Assembly (NCBI RefSeq): GCF_001468395.1
Contig: NZ_LNSG01000001.1
Span: forward strand, 248,001-312,000
Direction of reading: 5' to 3'
Source of the DNA: Sphingopyxis sp. H073
GTDB lineage: Bacteria > Pseudomonadota > Alphaproteobacteria > Sphingomonadales > Sphingomonadaceae
Length of the DNA: 64,000 nt
The notes under the pieces were generated by a model that worked only from the letters and a program-made list of their open reading frames with translations, made no database searches and had not been told where the DNA came from. The first letter of the stretch is position 1, and each line of letters starts with the position of its first letter. A program made the position numbers and the translations under genes. This document shows positions 38,656 through 46,841 of the stretch, in pieces.

Positions 38656-39126
38656 ATGATCGTCTTCGACCTTTGCTGTTCCGCGGGCGATCACCGCTTC
38701 GAGGCGTGGTTTGCGAGCAGCGAGAGCTTTGCCGACCAGCAGCGACGCGGCCTGATCGCGTGCCCGGTCTGCGGCGACGCCGATGTCCGCAAGGCGGTGA
38801 TGGCGCCGCGCGTCGGTGCGAAGTCGAACCAGATGACGAGCGGCGCGCTGTCGTCGGCGCCGGTTGCCGACGACAGCGGCCCCGGACCGGAAATCGTCCG
38901 CAAGCTGCTGGCCGACCTTGCCGCGAAACAGGCCGAGATGCTGCCCCGGTCGCGCTGGGTCGGCCGCGAGTTCGCCGACGCCGCGCGCGCGATGCACGAA
39001 GGCCGCGCGGCCGAGGATCTGATCCACGGGCAAGCCTCTCCCGAAGAGGCGCAGGCGCTTCGCGACGACGGTATCGCGGCAATACCTCTGCTTGTCCCTT
39101 TCGTTCCGCCCGAAGCGGCGAATTGA
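38656..39126 (+). CDS. DUF1178 family protein
   Basis: A 156-residue zinc-ribbon-like protein starting MIVFDLCCSAGDHRFEAWF, with a CPVCG knuckle at about 36-40 and a C-terminal helical region including LIHGQASPEEAQALRDDGI, which is the DUF1178 signature. Function unknown in the family. Starts 3 bases after grxC and precedes a tRNA gene. Confidence 0.9.
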   Translation: MIVFDLCCSAGDHRFEAWFASSESFADQQRRGLIACPVCGDADVRKAVMAPRVGAKSNQMTSGALSSAPVADDSGPGPEIVRKLLADLAAKQAEMLPRSRWVGREFADAARAMHEGRAAEDLIHGQASPEEAQALRDDGIAAIPLLVPFVPPEAAN

Positions 39127-39173
39127 TCCGCCGATTGACGCTGGCCGCCCGATACCGCTAGACGGACCCCGGC

Positions 39174-39250
39174 GCGCCCGTAGCTCAGCAGGATAGAGCA
39201 TCAGATTCCTAATCTGGGGGCCACAGGTTCGAATCCTGTCGGGCGCACCA
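39174..39250 (+). tRNA. tRNA-Arg (anticodon CCU)
   Basis: A 77-base cloverleaf with GCGCCCG pairing to CGGGCGC. The anticodon stem TCAGA/TCTGG encloses the loop TTCCTAA, giving anticodon CCU, which reads AGG. The T arm is ACAGGTTCGAATCCTGT and CCA is encoded. AGG is rare in such GC-rich genomes. No integrase or attachment duplication is seen beside it. Confidence 0.96.
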
Positions 39251-39344
39251 TCCTCCGTTCGCAGTTCGCACCGGTTTGCCGCGAGCCGGACAGCATTGGC
39301 GACACTCGTTCGTCCGGGGGGCGTCGCCGCCAAAGGCGACGCGA

Positions 39345-40379
39345 TCAGCCGGCCCTCGCGTTCGCCAGCATGTCGAGTGCGACATCGACGATCATGTCCT
39401 CCTGTCCACCGACCATCTTGCGGCGACCGAGTTCGACCAGGATCGAGCGCGTGTCGATGCCATATTCGGCGCTGGCCTTTTCGGCGTGGCGAAGGAAGCT
39501 GGAATAGACGCCGGCATAGCCGAGGGTCAGCGTTTCGCGGTCGACGCGAACCGGCCGGTCCTGCAGCGGGCGCACCAATTCTTCGGCGGCGTCCATCAGC
39601 GCGTAGAGATCGCAGCCATGCTGCCAGCCATAACGGTCGGCGGCGGCGATGAAGACTTCGAGCGGCGCGTTGCCCGCGCCGGCGCCCATGCCCGCGAGCG
39701 ACGCGTCGACGCGGATCGCGCCATTCTGCACCGCGACGAGGCTGTTGGCGACGCCGAGCGAGAGATTGTGGTGCGCGTGGATGCCGCGCTGGGTTTCGGG
39801 TTTGAGCACGCGGTCATACGCCTGCAGCCGCGCCGCATATTGGTCCATGTTCATCGCGCCGCCGCTGTCGGTGACATAGACGCAGTGCGCGCCATAGTCC
39901 TCCATCAGCTTTGCCTGGCCCGCGAGCGCCCCGGGGTCCGACATGTGGGCCATCATGAGAAAGCCCGACACGTCCATGCCGAGCGTCCGCGCCGCCTCGA
40001 TATGCTGCTTCGATACATCGGCCTCGGTGCAATGGGTCGCGATCCGGACCGAGCGCACGCCCATGTCATAGGCATGTTCGAGGTCGTGGACGGTGCCGAT
40101 GCCGGGCAGCAGCAAGGTCGTGAGCACGCTATGCTCCAGCACCTCGGCGACCGCGCCGATCCAGTCCCAGTCGGTATGGGCGCCAAAGCCATAGTTGAAG
40201 GACGATCCGCTGAGCCCGTCGCCGTGGGCAATCTCGATCGCGTCGACTTTGGCGCGGTCGAGAGCCTTCGCAATCGCCTTCACATGGTCGAGGCCATATT
40301 GGTGACGAACCGCGTGCATCCCGTCGCGCAGCGTCACGTCCTGGATATAGAGTTTGGTCTGCGTCGGATCGAGGGTCAT
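39345..40379 (-). CDS. 4-hydroxy-2-oxovalerate aldolase
   Basis: A 344-residue class II pyruvate aldolase (BphI/DmpG/MhpE type) that splits 4-hydroxy-2-oxovalerate into pyruvate and acetaldehyde. The DRE-TIM metallolyase motif is VTLRDGMH (Arg, Asp) near residue 16; metal His ligands are in GIHAHHN near residue 200. The C-terminal communication domain channels acetaldehyde to the partner dehydrogenase. Its start overlaps the stop of that partner by four bases, matching the tight complex the two form. Confidence 0.94.
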   Translation of the reverse strand: MTLDPTQTKLYIQDVTLRDGMHAVRHQYGLDHVKAIAKALDRAKVDAIEIAHGDGLSGSSFNYGFGAHTDWDWIGAVAEVLEHSVLTTLLLPGIGTVHDLEHAYDMGVRSVRIATHCTEADVSKQHIEAARTLGMDVSGFLMMAHMSDPGALAGQAKLMEDYGAHCVYVTDSGGAMNMDQYAARLQAYDRVLKPETQRGIHAHHNLSLGVANSLVAVQNGAIRVDASLAGMGAGAGNAPLEVFIAAADRYGWQHGCDLYALMDAAEELVRPLQDRPVRVDRETLTLGYAGVYSSFLRHAEKASAEYGIDTRSILVELGRRKMVGGQEDMIVDVALDMLANARAG

Positions 40380-41329
40380 GCCGGTGCCCCCACATGCAGG
40401 GTTGCGGCCATGCGTTCGGCGGTGCGAAGGGCGGCAGACGTCATGATATCGAGGTTTCCCGCATAGGCCGGCAGATAGTGCGCGGCGCCTTCCACTTCGA
40501 GGAAGATGCTGACTTTCAGCCCGGTAAAGTCCGAACGATCTCCCGCCGTCAGGCCGGGGATGTGCAGCGGCTTGTTCGATCCGAGGTGCTCGAACTGCAC
40601 TGCCTGCTTGAGACGGTATCCGGGGACATAGGTTTTGACCTCCTCGACCATGTCGAGCACGCTCTGCCGGATAGCGTCCTGGTCGGCGTCGTCGCAAAGG
40701 CAATAGACGGTGTCGCGCATGATCAGCGGCGGCTCGGCGGGATTGAGGACGATGATCGCCTTGCCGTTCGCGGCGCCGCCGACCTCGACGATCGCACGGC
40801 TGGTCGTCTCGGTGAATTCGTCGATATTGGCGCGCGTGCCGGGGCCGGCGCTTTTCGACGCGATAGATGCGACGATTTCGCCATAGTGGACTCTGGCGAC
40901 GCGGTTGACGGCATAGACCATCGGGATCGTCGCCTGACCGCCGCACGTCACCATATTGACGTTCGGGGCGTCCAGATGGGCGCCGCCGTTGACCGGCGGG
41001 ATCGTGTAGGGACCGATCGCGGCGGGGGTCAGGTCGATCACGCGCTTGCCATGGCTGCGCAATATCGCGTCATGACGGTGATGGGCCCCGGCGGACGTCG
41101 CATCGAAGACGATCTCGATATCGGCGAATTCGGGCATCGCGACCAGCCCGTCGATCCCTTCGGCGGTGGTCGGGACGCCGAGCCGCTGCGCGCGCGCCAG
41201 TCCGTCCGATGCTGCGTCGATTCCCACCATCGCGGCCATTTCGAGCGCGTTCGAAAGGCGCAGAACCTTGATCATCAGGTCGGTGCCGATGTTGCCCGAA
41301 CCGATGATCGCGACCTTGGTTTTGCCCAT
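40376..41329 (-). CDS. Acetaldehyde dehydrogenase, acylating
   Basis: A 317-residue CoA-acylating enzyme (BphJ/DmpF/MhpF) converting acetaldehyde, NAD and CoA to acetyl-CoA. The Rossmann motif is [12 protein letters not shown] and the nucleophile is Cys in [11 protein letters not shown] near residue 130. It works as a channelled pair with the aldolase. It starts only 3 bases after the stop of the hydratase gene, so the order is hydratase, dehydrogenase, aldolase. Confidence 0.95.
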   Translation of the reverse strand: MGKTKVAIIGSGNIGTDLMIKVLRLSNALEMAAMVGIDAASDGLARAQRLGVPTTAEGIDGLVAMPEFADIEIVFDATSAGAHHRHDAILRSHGKRVIDLTPAAIGPYTIPPVNGGAHLDAPNVNMVTCGGQATIPMVYAVNRVARVHYGEIVASIASKSAGPGTRANIDEFTETTSRAIVEVGGAANGKAIIVLNPAEPPLIMRDTVYCLCDDADQDAIRQSVLDMVEEVKTYVPGYRLKQAVQFEHLGSNKPLHIPGLTAGDRSDFTGLKVSIFLEVEGAAHYLPAYAGNLDIMTSAALRTAERMAATLHVGAPA

Positions 41330-41332
41330 CGT

Positions 41333-42118
41333 TCAGTGTCCCTTGTAGGAAAAGCTGCACGCGCCGATCCCGCCGACGGAGGCGTGAACCCGGTCGCCCG
41401 GCGTCAGCGCCACCATCGGGCCGAGCGCGCCCGCCAGCAGGATGTCGCCCGCCTTGAGCGGTTCGCCGCGCGCCGCGAGCGTCTGCGCGAGCCACGCGGC
41501 GGCATTGAGCGGATTGCCGAGCGCCGCAGCGCCGATCCCGGTCGAAACGACCGCGTCGTCGATCCGCATCTCCATCGGCGCGCGCTCGAGATCGAGACCG
41601 TCGAGCGACCGGCCGGTATCCGCCAGGACGAAGAAGGCGGACGAACCATTGTCGGCCACGGTGTCGGCAAAGCTGATTTTCCAGTCGGCGATGCGGCTGT
41701 CGACGATCTCGATCGCGGCATGAACGCTGGCGACCGCGGCGGCGACCTGTTCGGGCGTGGTGGCGGGGTCGGGCAGATCGTCGGCGAGGATGAAGGCGAT
41801 CTCTGCCTCGGCCTTCGGCTGAAGCGTGCGCGCCGGATCCAGATTGCCGCCGTCCGCAATCCGCATGTCGTCGAACAATACCCCGAAATCGGGCTGGTCG
41901 ACGCCAAGCTGGATCTGGACCGCCCTGGCGGTCAGTCCGGCCTTGCGGCCGACGATCCGGCGTCCTTCGCTTTCCCAGAAGCGCGTGTTGATCGTCTGCA
42001 CCGCATAGGCGCCCTCGGCGTCGACGGGATCGAGTCCGTCGCGCATCGGCGGCACCGCGCCCGATCGATAAGCGTCGCGCAGCCGCAGCGCGAGTTCGTC
42101 CCGGGTCGGTCTGGTCAT
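41333..42118 (-). CDS. 2-oxopent-4-enoate hydratase
   Basis: A 261-residue hydratase of the MhpD/BphH/XylJ type, FAH-like fold, adding water to 2-hydroxypenta-2,4-dienoate. Signatures include GRKAGLTARAVQIQLGVDQPDFG (in part), the acidic metal site KAEAEIAFIL and VDSRIADWKI. It leads the three-gene meta-cleavage lower pathway, which turns dienoates from catechol or phenylpropanoid ring cleavage into pyruvate and acetyl-CoA. No ring-cleavage dioxygenase or hydrolase is adjacent. Confidence 0.92.
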   Translation of the reverse strand: MTRPTRDELALRLRDAYRSGAVPPMRDGLDPVDAEGAYAVQTINTRFWESEGRRIVGRKAGLTARAVQIQLGVDQPDFGVLFDDMRIADGGNLDPARTLQPKAEAEIAFILADDLPDPATTPEQVAAAVASVHAAIEIVDSRIADWKISFADTVADNGSSAFFVLADTGRSLDGLDLERAPMEMRIDDAVVSTGIGAAALGNPLNAAAWLAQTLAARGEPLKAGDILLAGALGPMVALTPGDRVHASVGGIGACSFSYKGH

Positions 42119-42187
42119 CGGCGATATCCTCTTCCTGTCTGCGCGGTGCTAGCGCGATACGCCCCTTGGCACCAGCCGCCGGGCCGG

Positions 42188-42204
42188 ATATGTTCTTACC
42201 ATAT
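42188..42204. promoter_or_regulatory. Inverted repeat overlapping IclR gene start
   Basis: ATATG (42188-42192), 7 bases, CATAT (42200-42204) forms a short palindrome just before and over the ATG of the IclR gene, in the 84-base divergent region shared with the hydratase operon. A candidate autoregulatory operator; the arms are short. Confidence 0.35.
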
Positions 42205-42964
42205 GAGAAATGGGACGCCGCAGATTGCTTCGCTCACCCGGGCGCTCTTGACCCTGGAGGCCATGATTTCCGGGGGCAGAACGCGCAACCTGTCCGACGT
42301 GGCACGCGATCTCGGCATGCCTGTGGCGACGGTCCATCGTCAGGTAACGACGCTGGTGGCCGAGGGCTTTCTAGTCCGCCTCGCGAATGGCCATTATGCC
42401 GCCGGAGCGCGGCTCGCCCGTATGCTGGGCCATGTCGACGAGAAGCAGTTGATCGCCAGCGCGGCGGCTCCGGTCCTGCATCGCCTTGCCTCCCGGCTTG
42501 GCTGCGTCGTCCAGCTCGGCACGTTCGAGAACGACATGGTGACCTACCGGATCAAGACCGGCCAGGGGGCCAGCGACCTGTTCACCAAAGTGGGAATGCA
42601 GCTCGAGGCCTATTGCTCGGGAATCGGGAAGGTGCTCCTCGCGCATCTTCCGGAAGGGGAGCGGGAAGATTATCTGGCGGCTGGCCCCTTTCCCGCGCTC
42701 ACCCCGAACACGATCGTCGACCCCGACAGGCTGCGAATGGCGCTTCGGCACGTCAGGCAGCATGGCTTCGCTACCGACGATGGCGAGATCCACGATGGCA
42801 TTTTCTGCGTTGCGGTGCCGATCCATAGCGCCGCTGACGATCGCGTGCTTGCCGCGATTTCGGTCACCCGGCCGAAGCGGCCGGGGCGGCGCATGACGAC
42901 CGAGCGGACCGTCCATTATCTCGAGCAGGCGGCGCGGGAGATCGGGGCTGCGGCTTTCGCCTGA
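42203..42964 (+). CDS. IclR family transcriptional regulator
   Basis: A 253-residue IclR regulator: winged helix (ARDLGMPVATVHRQVTTLV near residues 36-54) and a C-terminal GAF-like effector domain (YCSGIGKVLLAHLPEGE; AISVTRP). It is divergent from the hydratase-dehydrogenase-aldolase operon and is its likely regulator, probably responding to an aromatic or dienoate intermediate. ATG at 42203 is at the edge of a small inverted repeat. Confidence 0.9.
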   Translation: MRNGTPQIASLTRALLTLEAMISGGRTRNLSDVARDLGMPVATVHRQVTTLVAEGFLVRLANGHYAAGARLARMLGHVDEKQLIASAAAPVLHRLASRLGCVVQLGTFENDMVTYRIKTGQGASDLFTKVGMQLEAYCSGIGKVLLAHLPEGEREDYLAAGPFPALTPNTIVDPDRLRMALRHVRQHGFATDDGEIHDGIFCVAVPIHSAADDRVLAAISVTRPKRPGRRMTTERTVHYLEQAAREIGAAAFA

Positions 42965-43084
42965 CGGTTGCCGGGGCCGATCATCGGAACCTCACCGGGC
43001 GGTAGATGCGGTTCTGCCCTGCGCCGCCATCACGAGGCCGGAAAGGCTGCCGTTCTTCTATTCACGCGCGCGTGAGCGAACATT

Positions 43085-43278
43085 GAAAGCGCTGTCGCTG
43101 CGATCATATCGGCAATGGCTGGATCGGCGGTTTCATGCCGACGATCGGCTTTGCGATGGTCGCGGCGACGGGGAATATCTACCAAGGGCTGTGGTATGCG
43201 GTGACGATCGCCGCAGTCACCGCAGTCGTCGGGATTTTCTTCCTGCCGGAAACCTACAAGCGGGACATCGAAGCCTGA
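43085..43278 (+). pseudogene. Remnant of MHS-type MFS transporter (C-terminus only)
   Basis: The frame ending at TGA 43278 reads HIGNGWIGGFMPT, then GNIYQGLWYAVTIAAV and FFLPETYKRDIEA, which matches the last 55-60 residues of metabolite:H+ symporter family proteins. Upstream the match shifts frame: ALSL in one frame precedes HIGNG in another, as if two bases were lost, and no earlier part of the gene is found. The neighbouring catabolic operon suggests the intact gene once imported its aromatic acid substrate. In 42965-43523 nothing else is recognised. Confidence 0.7.
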
Positions 43279-43523
43279 GCGCGATCGACCAAGCAGGCGT
43301 GCGCGCCGAAGGGCATCCCCGTCGGTGTTGGCGCCTCGGGTTTCCGCGGCCGGCCAAGATGACGAATCCGTAATCCGGCGGTCATCGGACGGGCAGGGGC
43401 GGGCGTCTATTCCTCGGGCGTCGGGTTGAGCCGGTCCGCTCCATCCCCCTGACCCTGGCAATGGACCGGCTCCCCCTGACACGCCCCCCAAAAGGGTGGA
43501 TCAACTGTCTTAGGAGTCCAATC

Positions 43524-43700
43524 ATGCGTAACTATGCAAAGCTCGTTGCTGCCGGTGCCCTGTCGCTGGCGATGATCAGCGGATCCGCCTTTGCCGCGAC
43601 CCCGGCAGCCACGCCGGCGCAGTCGCACAAGGCGGTCAAGGCCCCGGTGAAGAAGGCCCCGACGCACGCCGCGAAGAAGACCGACAAGAAGGCCCAGTAA
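43524..43700 (+). CDS. Small exported Lys/Ala-rich protein
   Basis: 58 residues with AGGAGT 6 bases before the ATG. A clean signal peptide (LVAAGALSLAMISGSAFA, cleavage after residue 24) leaves a mature peptide of about 34 residues made almost only of Ala, Lys, Pro, Thr, His and Gln, ending KKTDKKAQ. Strongly basic, no Cys. Such peptides are common and uncharacterised in sphingomonads; periplasmic acid or envelope stress roles are possible. A terminator follows at once, so it is monocistronic. Confidence 0.75.
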   Translation: MRNYAKLVAAGALSLAMISGSAFAATPAATPAQSHKAVKAPVKKAPTHAAKKTDKKAQ

Positions 43701-43723
43701 ACCGGCCGATCCCGTTCCGTCCG

Positions 43724-43757
43724 AAAGGCCGGTCCGCACCTTGCGCGGGCCGGCCTT
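43724..43757 (+). terminator. Intrinsic terminator after small exported protein
   Basis: AAAGGCCGG (43724-43732) pairs with CCGGCCTTTT (43750-43759 region) around an imperfect GC-rich inner stem, ending in a T-run. Also lies at the 3' side of the convergent hydroxylase gene. Confidence 0.7.
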
Positions 43758-43782
43758 TTCCGTTTCCGCCCGGGAATCGCGG

Positions 43783-44616
43783 TCAGGTGATGAAGGGAAT
43801 GTCGCCCTCGGCCGTTTCGCCGGGCGCGAGCAGCGGAAGCGCTTTCAACCGCGCATAGATCGGCGTGAAATCGGTCTCGTCGGTTTCCTTCAGCAGATGC
43901 TCGAAACTCTCGATCACGAAATAGGTCGGCTGGAACTCGTCGAAGAGATAGTCGCTGCGCATCACGCGCGCGAGGTCGAACGACAGCCGCCGCGCGTCGG
44001 GAGACGTGACCGCATGGACGGTTTCGGCGATGCTCGACAGGAGGCCGGCGCCATAGGCGCGAATGCCGCCCGCCTCGCGCACCAGCCCGAATTCGACGGT
44101 GTGGAGGTAGAGCCGCCCGAGATAGTCGGCGGCGCCCAGCGTTTCGGCGCGCAGCCCCGCCTTGCCATAGGCAACGAGGAAGTCGGCGAAGACCGGGTTG
44201 GTGAGCATCGGCAAATGCCCGAACAGGTCGTGGAACATGTCGGGTTCCTCGCTGTAGTCGAGCGAATCCGCGCCGCGCAGGAAGTTGGCCGCGGGGAAGC
44301 GGCGTTCGGCGAGGTGCCGGAAAAAGGGTTCGTTGGGGATCACGCCCGGGACCGGCACGATCTCCCACCCCGTCGTCGCCTTGAGACGCGGGTTGAGGTC
44401 GGCGAGGTCGGGAATACCGGGCCCCGCGAGGTGCAATATGTCGAGCCCGTCGAGAAAGGCCTGTGAGGCGAAACCGCCCAGTGCCTGCGACTGGCGCGCG
44501 ACGAGCTGCTCCCACGTGCGATGGTCGTCGGCGCTGAACTGGCTCCAGTTCTGCGGCATCGTCCAGTCGGCCGCGACGCCCGCAGGCGGCGCTTCGAAAA
44601 CATGTGTTGCGGCCAT
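43783..44616 (-). CDS. phhA: Aromatic amino acid hydroxylase (annotatable as phenylalanine 4-hydroxylase)
   Basis: A 277-residue pterin-dependent iron(II) monooxygenase, catalytic domain only as in bacterial PAHs. Iron ligands are His129 and His134 (PDMFHDLFGHLP) and Glu175 (HTVEFGL). The pterin-side sequence YGAGLLSS is kept. The residue four before the Glu ligand, Trp in PAHs I can recall (RLYWYTVEFG), is Leu171 here (RLYLHTVEFG). That position is Phe in tryptophan hydroxylases and affects substrate choice, so Phe is not the only candidate substrate. Divergent from the Lrp regulator and kyn operon. The symbol follows the family name. Confidence 0.85.
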   Translation of the reverse strand: MAATHVFEAPPAGVAADWTMPQNWSQFSADDHRTWEQLVARQSQALGGFASQAFLDGLDILHLAGPGIPDLADLNPRLKATTGWEIVPVPGVIPNEPFFRHLAERRFPAANFLRGADSLDYSEEPDMFHDLFGHLPMLTNPVFADFLVAYGKAGLRAETLGAADYLGRLYLHTVEFGLVREAGGIRAYGAGLLSSIAETVHAVTSPDARRLSFDLARVMRSDYLFDEFQPTYFVIESFEHLLKETDETDFTPIYARLKALPLLAPGETAEGDIPFIT

Positions 44617-44704
44617 CGCCGGGCTCCCTTGTGTTTCGGCTGTGCAGGATAGCGCGCGAGGCGGCGAACATTGTCCCGAACCCGCATTGATCTTGCGCGC
44701 ATTT

Positions 44705-44750
44705 CAGAACAATGTTCTGTCCAGTTTGAAGTACAACAAAGGCTGTTCTG
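44705..44750. promoter_or_regulatory. Candidate Lrp operator between hydroxylase and kyn operon
   Basis: CAGAACAATGTTCTG (44705-44719) is a 15-base palindrome with perfect 6-bp arms. A further GTTCTG half-site is at 44745-44750. They lie in the 203-base divergent region between the hydroxylase (start 44616) and Lrp gene (start 44820), so one regulator could act in both directions. Confidence 0.5.
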
Positions 44751-44819
44751 ACCTTTTGCGGGAAAGTTGGTTGTTTTCCTGTGGGGCGGACTGGCCGGTG
44801 TGCAGCCGGAGCAGGGAAG

Positions 44820-45287
44820 ATGGACAAGATCGACTGGAAAATCCTGACCGAGCTCGAGGGTGACGGACGCTTGTCGTTCGCCGACCTCAGCGAACGCGTG
44901 GGCCTTTCCAAATCGCCCTGCTGGTCGCGCGTGCGCGATCTGGAGGCCGATGGCGTGATCGGCGGTTATCACGCGCGGATCAGCCCCGCGGCGCTCGGGC
45001 TCGCGGTCCAATGCTATGCCGATGTTCGGATCAAGTTCGACGGCCACGCGGCGTTCGAGGCGGCGGCGCTCGCGCATCCGGCGATCATCGAATGCCACAC
45101 CACCGCGGGCGATAGCGATTATCTGCTGCGCATCTATGCGCGTTCGGTCGAACATCTCGACGAACTGCTTCGCAACGATCTGTCGAAGCTGCCGGGCGTC
45201 CACCGGCTGTCGACGACCGTCTGCCTGAAGACGATCAAACAACATGCGCCCCTGACACCATGGGCATCGGAAGGAGCGCGGGCGTGA
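44820..45287 (+). CDS. Lrp/AsnC family transcriptional regulator
   Basis: 155 residues. N-terminal HTH (LSFADLSERVGLSKSPCWSRV) and a C-terminal RAM domain with the ligand-binding GDSDYLLRIY segment near residue 97. Members next to kyn genes respond to tryptophan or kynurenine (KynR) and those next to phhA to aromatic amino acids; both neighbours are present here. Only 20 bases separate it from kynA, so it is probably the first gene of the operon. Confidence 0.9.
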   Translation: MDKIDWKILTELEGDGRLSFADLSERVGLSKSPCWSRVRDLEADGVIGGYHARISPAALGLAVQCYADVRIKFDGHAAFEAAALAHPAIIECHTTAGDSDYLLRIYARSVEHLDELLRNDLSKLPGVHRLSTTVCLKTIKQHAPLTPWASEGARA

Positions 45288-45306
45288 CGCGCGCGGGGAG
45301 GACGGC

Positions 45307-46215
45307 TTGAGCATCAGGCGATTTGTCGAGGACGGGATCGAAAGCTTCGAGGCCGAGATCGACGGCGAGAGGATCCAGTGGGACAAGGGATTGTCATACG
45401 CCCGGCATCTGCAAACCGAAAAGCTGCTCTCGTCGCAGGTTCCGGTGACCGACAAGCCCGACGAGATGCTGTTCGTCATCATGCACCAGACGATGGAGCT
45501 GTGGCTGAAGCTGGTGCTGCACGAGGCGCGGATCGCGGTCGCCGCGATCCAGGCCGACGACCTCGATCATGCGGGCAAGACGCTCGACCGCATTGCGACG
45601 ATCCAGCGCCACATGATCCATAGCTGGGAGGTGCTGGCGACGCTGACCCCGCATGATTTCCTGACATTTCGCGGCTATCTGCGCAAAGCGTCGGGGTTCC
45701 AGTCGCACCAGTATCGCGAGCTTGAATATCTGCTCGGCAACAAGCGCGAGGATCTGCTCCTCGTCCACGCCGACGATGCCGAAACCCATGCGCGGCTGAG
45801 CGCGGTGCTGAACGCGCCGTCTTTCTATGACGAGGTGCTGAAACTGCTTGCGCGACGCGGCTTCGCGATCCCCGCCTCGCATCTCGAACGCGACTGGAGC
45901 CGGCCTTATGAGGCGTCCGAGGCGATCGAGGATGCCTGGCTCGCCGTCTATTCGGACGTCGAGCACTATTGGGATCTCTACATGCTGGCCGAGAAGGTCA
46001 CCGCGCTCGAATATTATTTCCAGGAATGGCGCTTCAAGCACATGAAGACCGTCGCGCGCGTGATCGGGCAAAAGCAGGGCACCGGCGGATCGGCCGGGGT
46101 CAATTATCTGGTCAAGGCGCTGAACCTCAGCTTTTTCCCCGAACTCTGGGCGATGCGCACGCGCATGGTCGCACCGAAGGCCGGCGGCAATTATGCCGAC
46201 GGAGATGCCTCGTGA
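45307..46215 (+). CDS. kynA: Tryptophan 2,3-dioxygenase
   Basis: A 302-residue haem dioxygenase opening the indole ring of tryptophan to N-formylkynurenine. Signatures are MLFVIMHQTMELWLKL (distal His region), FRGYLRKASGFQSHQYRELE and GTGGSAGVNYL. The TTG start at 45307 is chosen because GGGGAGGA is 5 bases upstream and no ATG exists before the conserved region. First enzyme of the kyn operon; its stop overlaps the kynB GTG by four bases. Confidence 0.94.
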   Translation: MSIRRFVEDGIESFEAEIDGERIQWDKGLSYARHLQTEKLLSSQVPVTDKPDEMLFVIMHQTMELWLKLVLHEARIAVAAIQADDLDHAGKTLDRIATIQRHMIHSWEVLATLTPHDFLTFRGYLRKASGFQSHQYRELEYLLGNKREDLLLVHADDAETHARLSAVLNAPSFYDEVLKLLARRGFAIPASHLERDWSRPYEASEAIEDAWLAVYSDVEHYWDLYMLAEKVTALEYYFQEWRFKHMKTVARVIGQKQGTGGSAGVNYLVKALNLSFFPELWAMRTRMVAPKAGGNYADGDAS

Positions 46216-46841
46216 AAATATGGGATATCTCGCAGGTCGTGCGACCCGACATGCCGGTCTGGCCGGGCGAGCCGCCGGTCCGCGTGATGCGCAACGTCGA
46301 GATCGGTGACGGCTGCCCGGTCAACGTCGGCGAGATCGACGCGCCGCTCCACGCCGGCACCCATGCCGATGCGCCCTTGCATTATGCTCCCGATGGCGCC
46401 GCGAGCGCCGATTGCGACCTGGCGCCGTACATCGGCCGCTGCGTGCTCGTCGACGTGCGCCATGCGGCGGCGCGGATCGAGATGGGCGACGTCGACTGGG
46501 ATGCGGTCGCGGGCGCCGAGCGGGTGATCTTTCGGACCTATGATCGCTTTCCCGCCGACGTCTGGGACAGCGATTTCACCGCGATCGCGCCCGAGGTTGT
46601 CGCCAGGCTGCGCGAGGGCGGGGTCCGGCTGGTCGGGACCGACTCGCCGTCGCTCGATCCCGAAACATCGAAGACGATGGACGCGCATCACGAAATTCTC
46701 GCGGGCGACATGCGCATCCTCGAGGGACTCGTACTCGATGATGTGCCGCCAGGTGACTATGAACTGATCGCGCTGCCGCTGAAGATCGCGGCCGCCGATG
46801 CCAGCCCCGTCCGGGCGATCCTGCGGGAGCTTGCGAAGTGA
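46212..46841 (+). CDS. kynB: Kynurenine formamidase (KynB type)
   Basis: A 209-residue metal-dependent cyclase-fold formamidase that hydrolyses N-formylkynurenine to kynurenine and formate. The metal motif is DAPLHAGTHADAPLHY (HxxxHxD), and DSPSLDPETSK and HHEIL follow. GTG start at 46212 overlaps the kynA stop (GTGA); its own stop overlaps the kynU start. Confidence 0.93.
   Translation: MKIWDISQVVRPDMPVWPGEPPVRVMRNVEIGDGCPVNVGEIDAPLHAGTHADAPLHYAPDGAASADCDLAPYIGRCVLVDVRHAAARIEMGDVDWDAVAGAERVIFRTYDRFPADVWDSDFTAIAPEVVARLREGGVRLVGTDSPSLDPETSKTMDAHHEILAGDMRILEGLVLDDVPPGDYELIALPLKIAAADASPVRAILRELAK

Noticed and set aside
39174-39250. tRNA-Arg as integration site of a genomic island
   Set aside because: No integrase, no duplicated tRNA 3' end downstream and no change in composition were seen; the following catabolic operon looks native.
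40394-42964. An 856-residue frame in line with the IclR gene
   Set aside because: Only its last 253 residues are a real protein; the rest is antisense to the aldolase, dehydrogenase and hydratase genes.
43030-43491. A 153-residue minus-strand frame in the gap after the IclR gene
   Set aside because: No start site or signature, and the plus strand there holds the transporter remnant.
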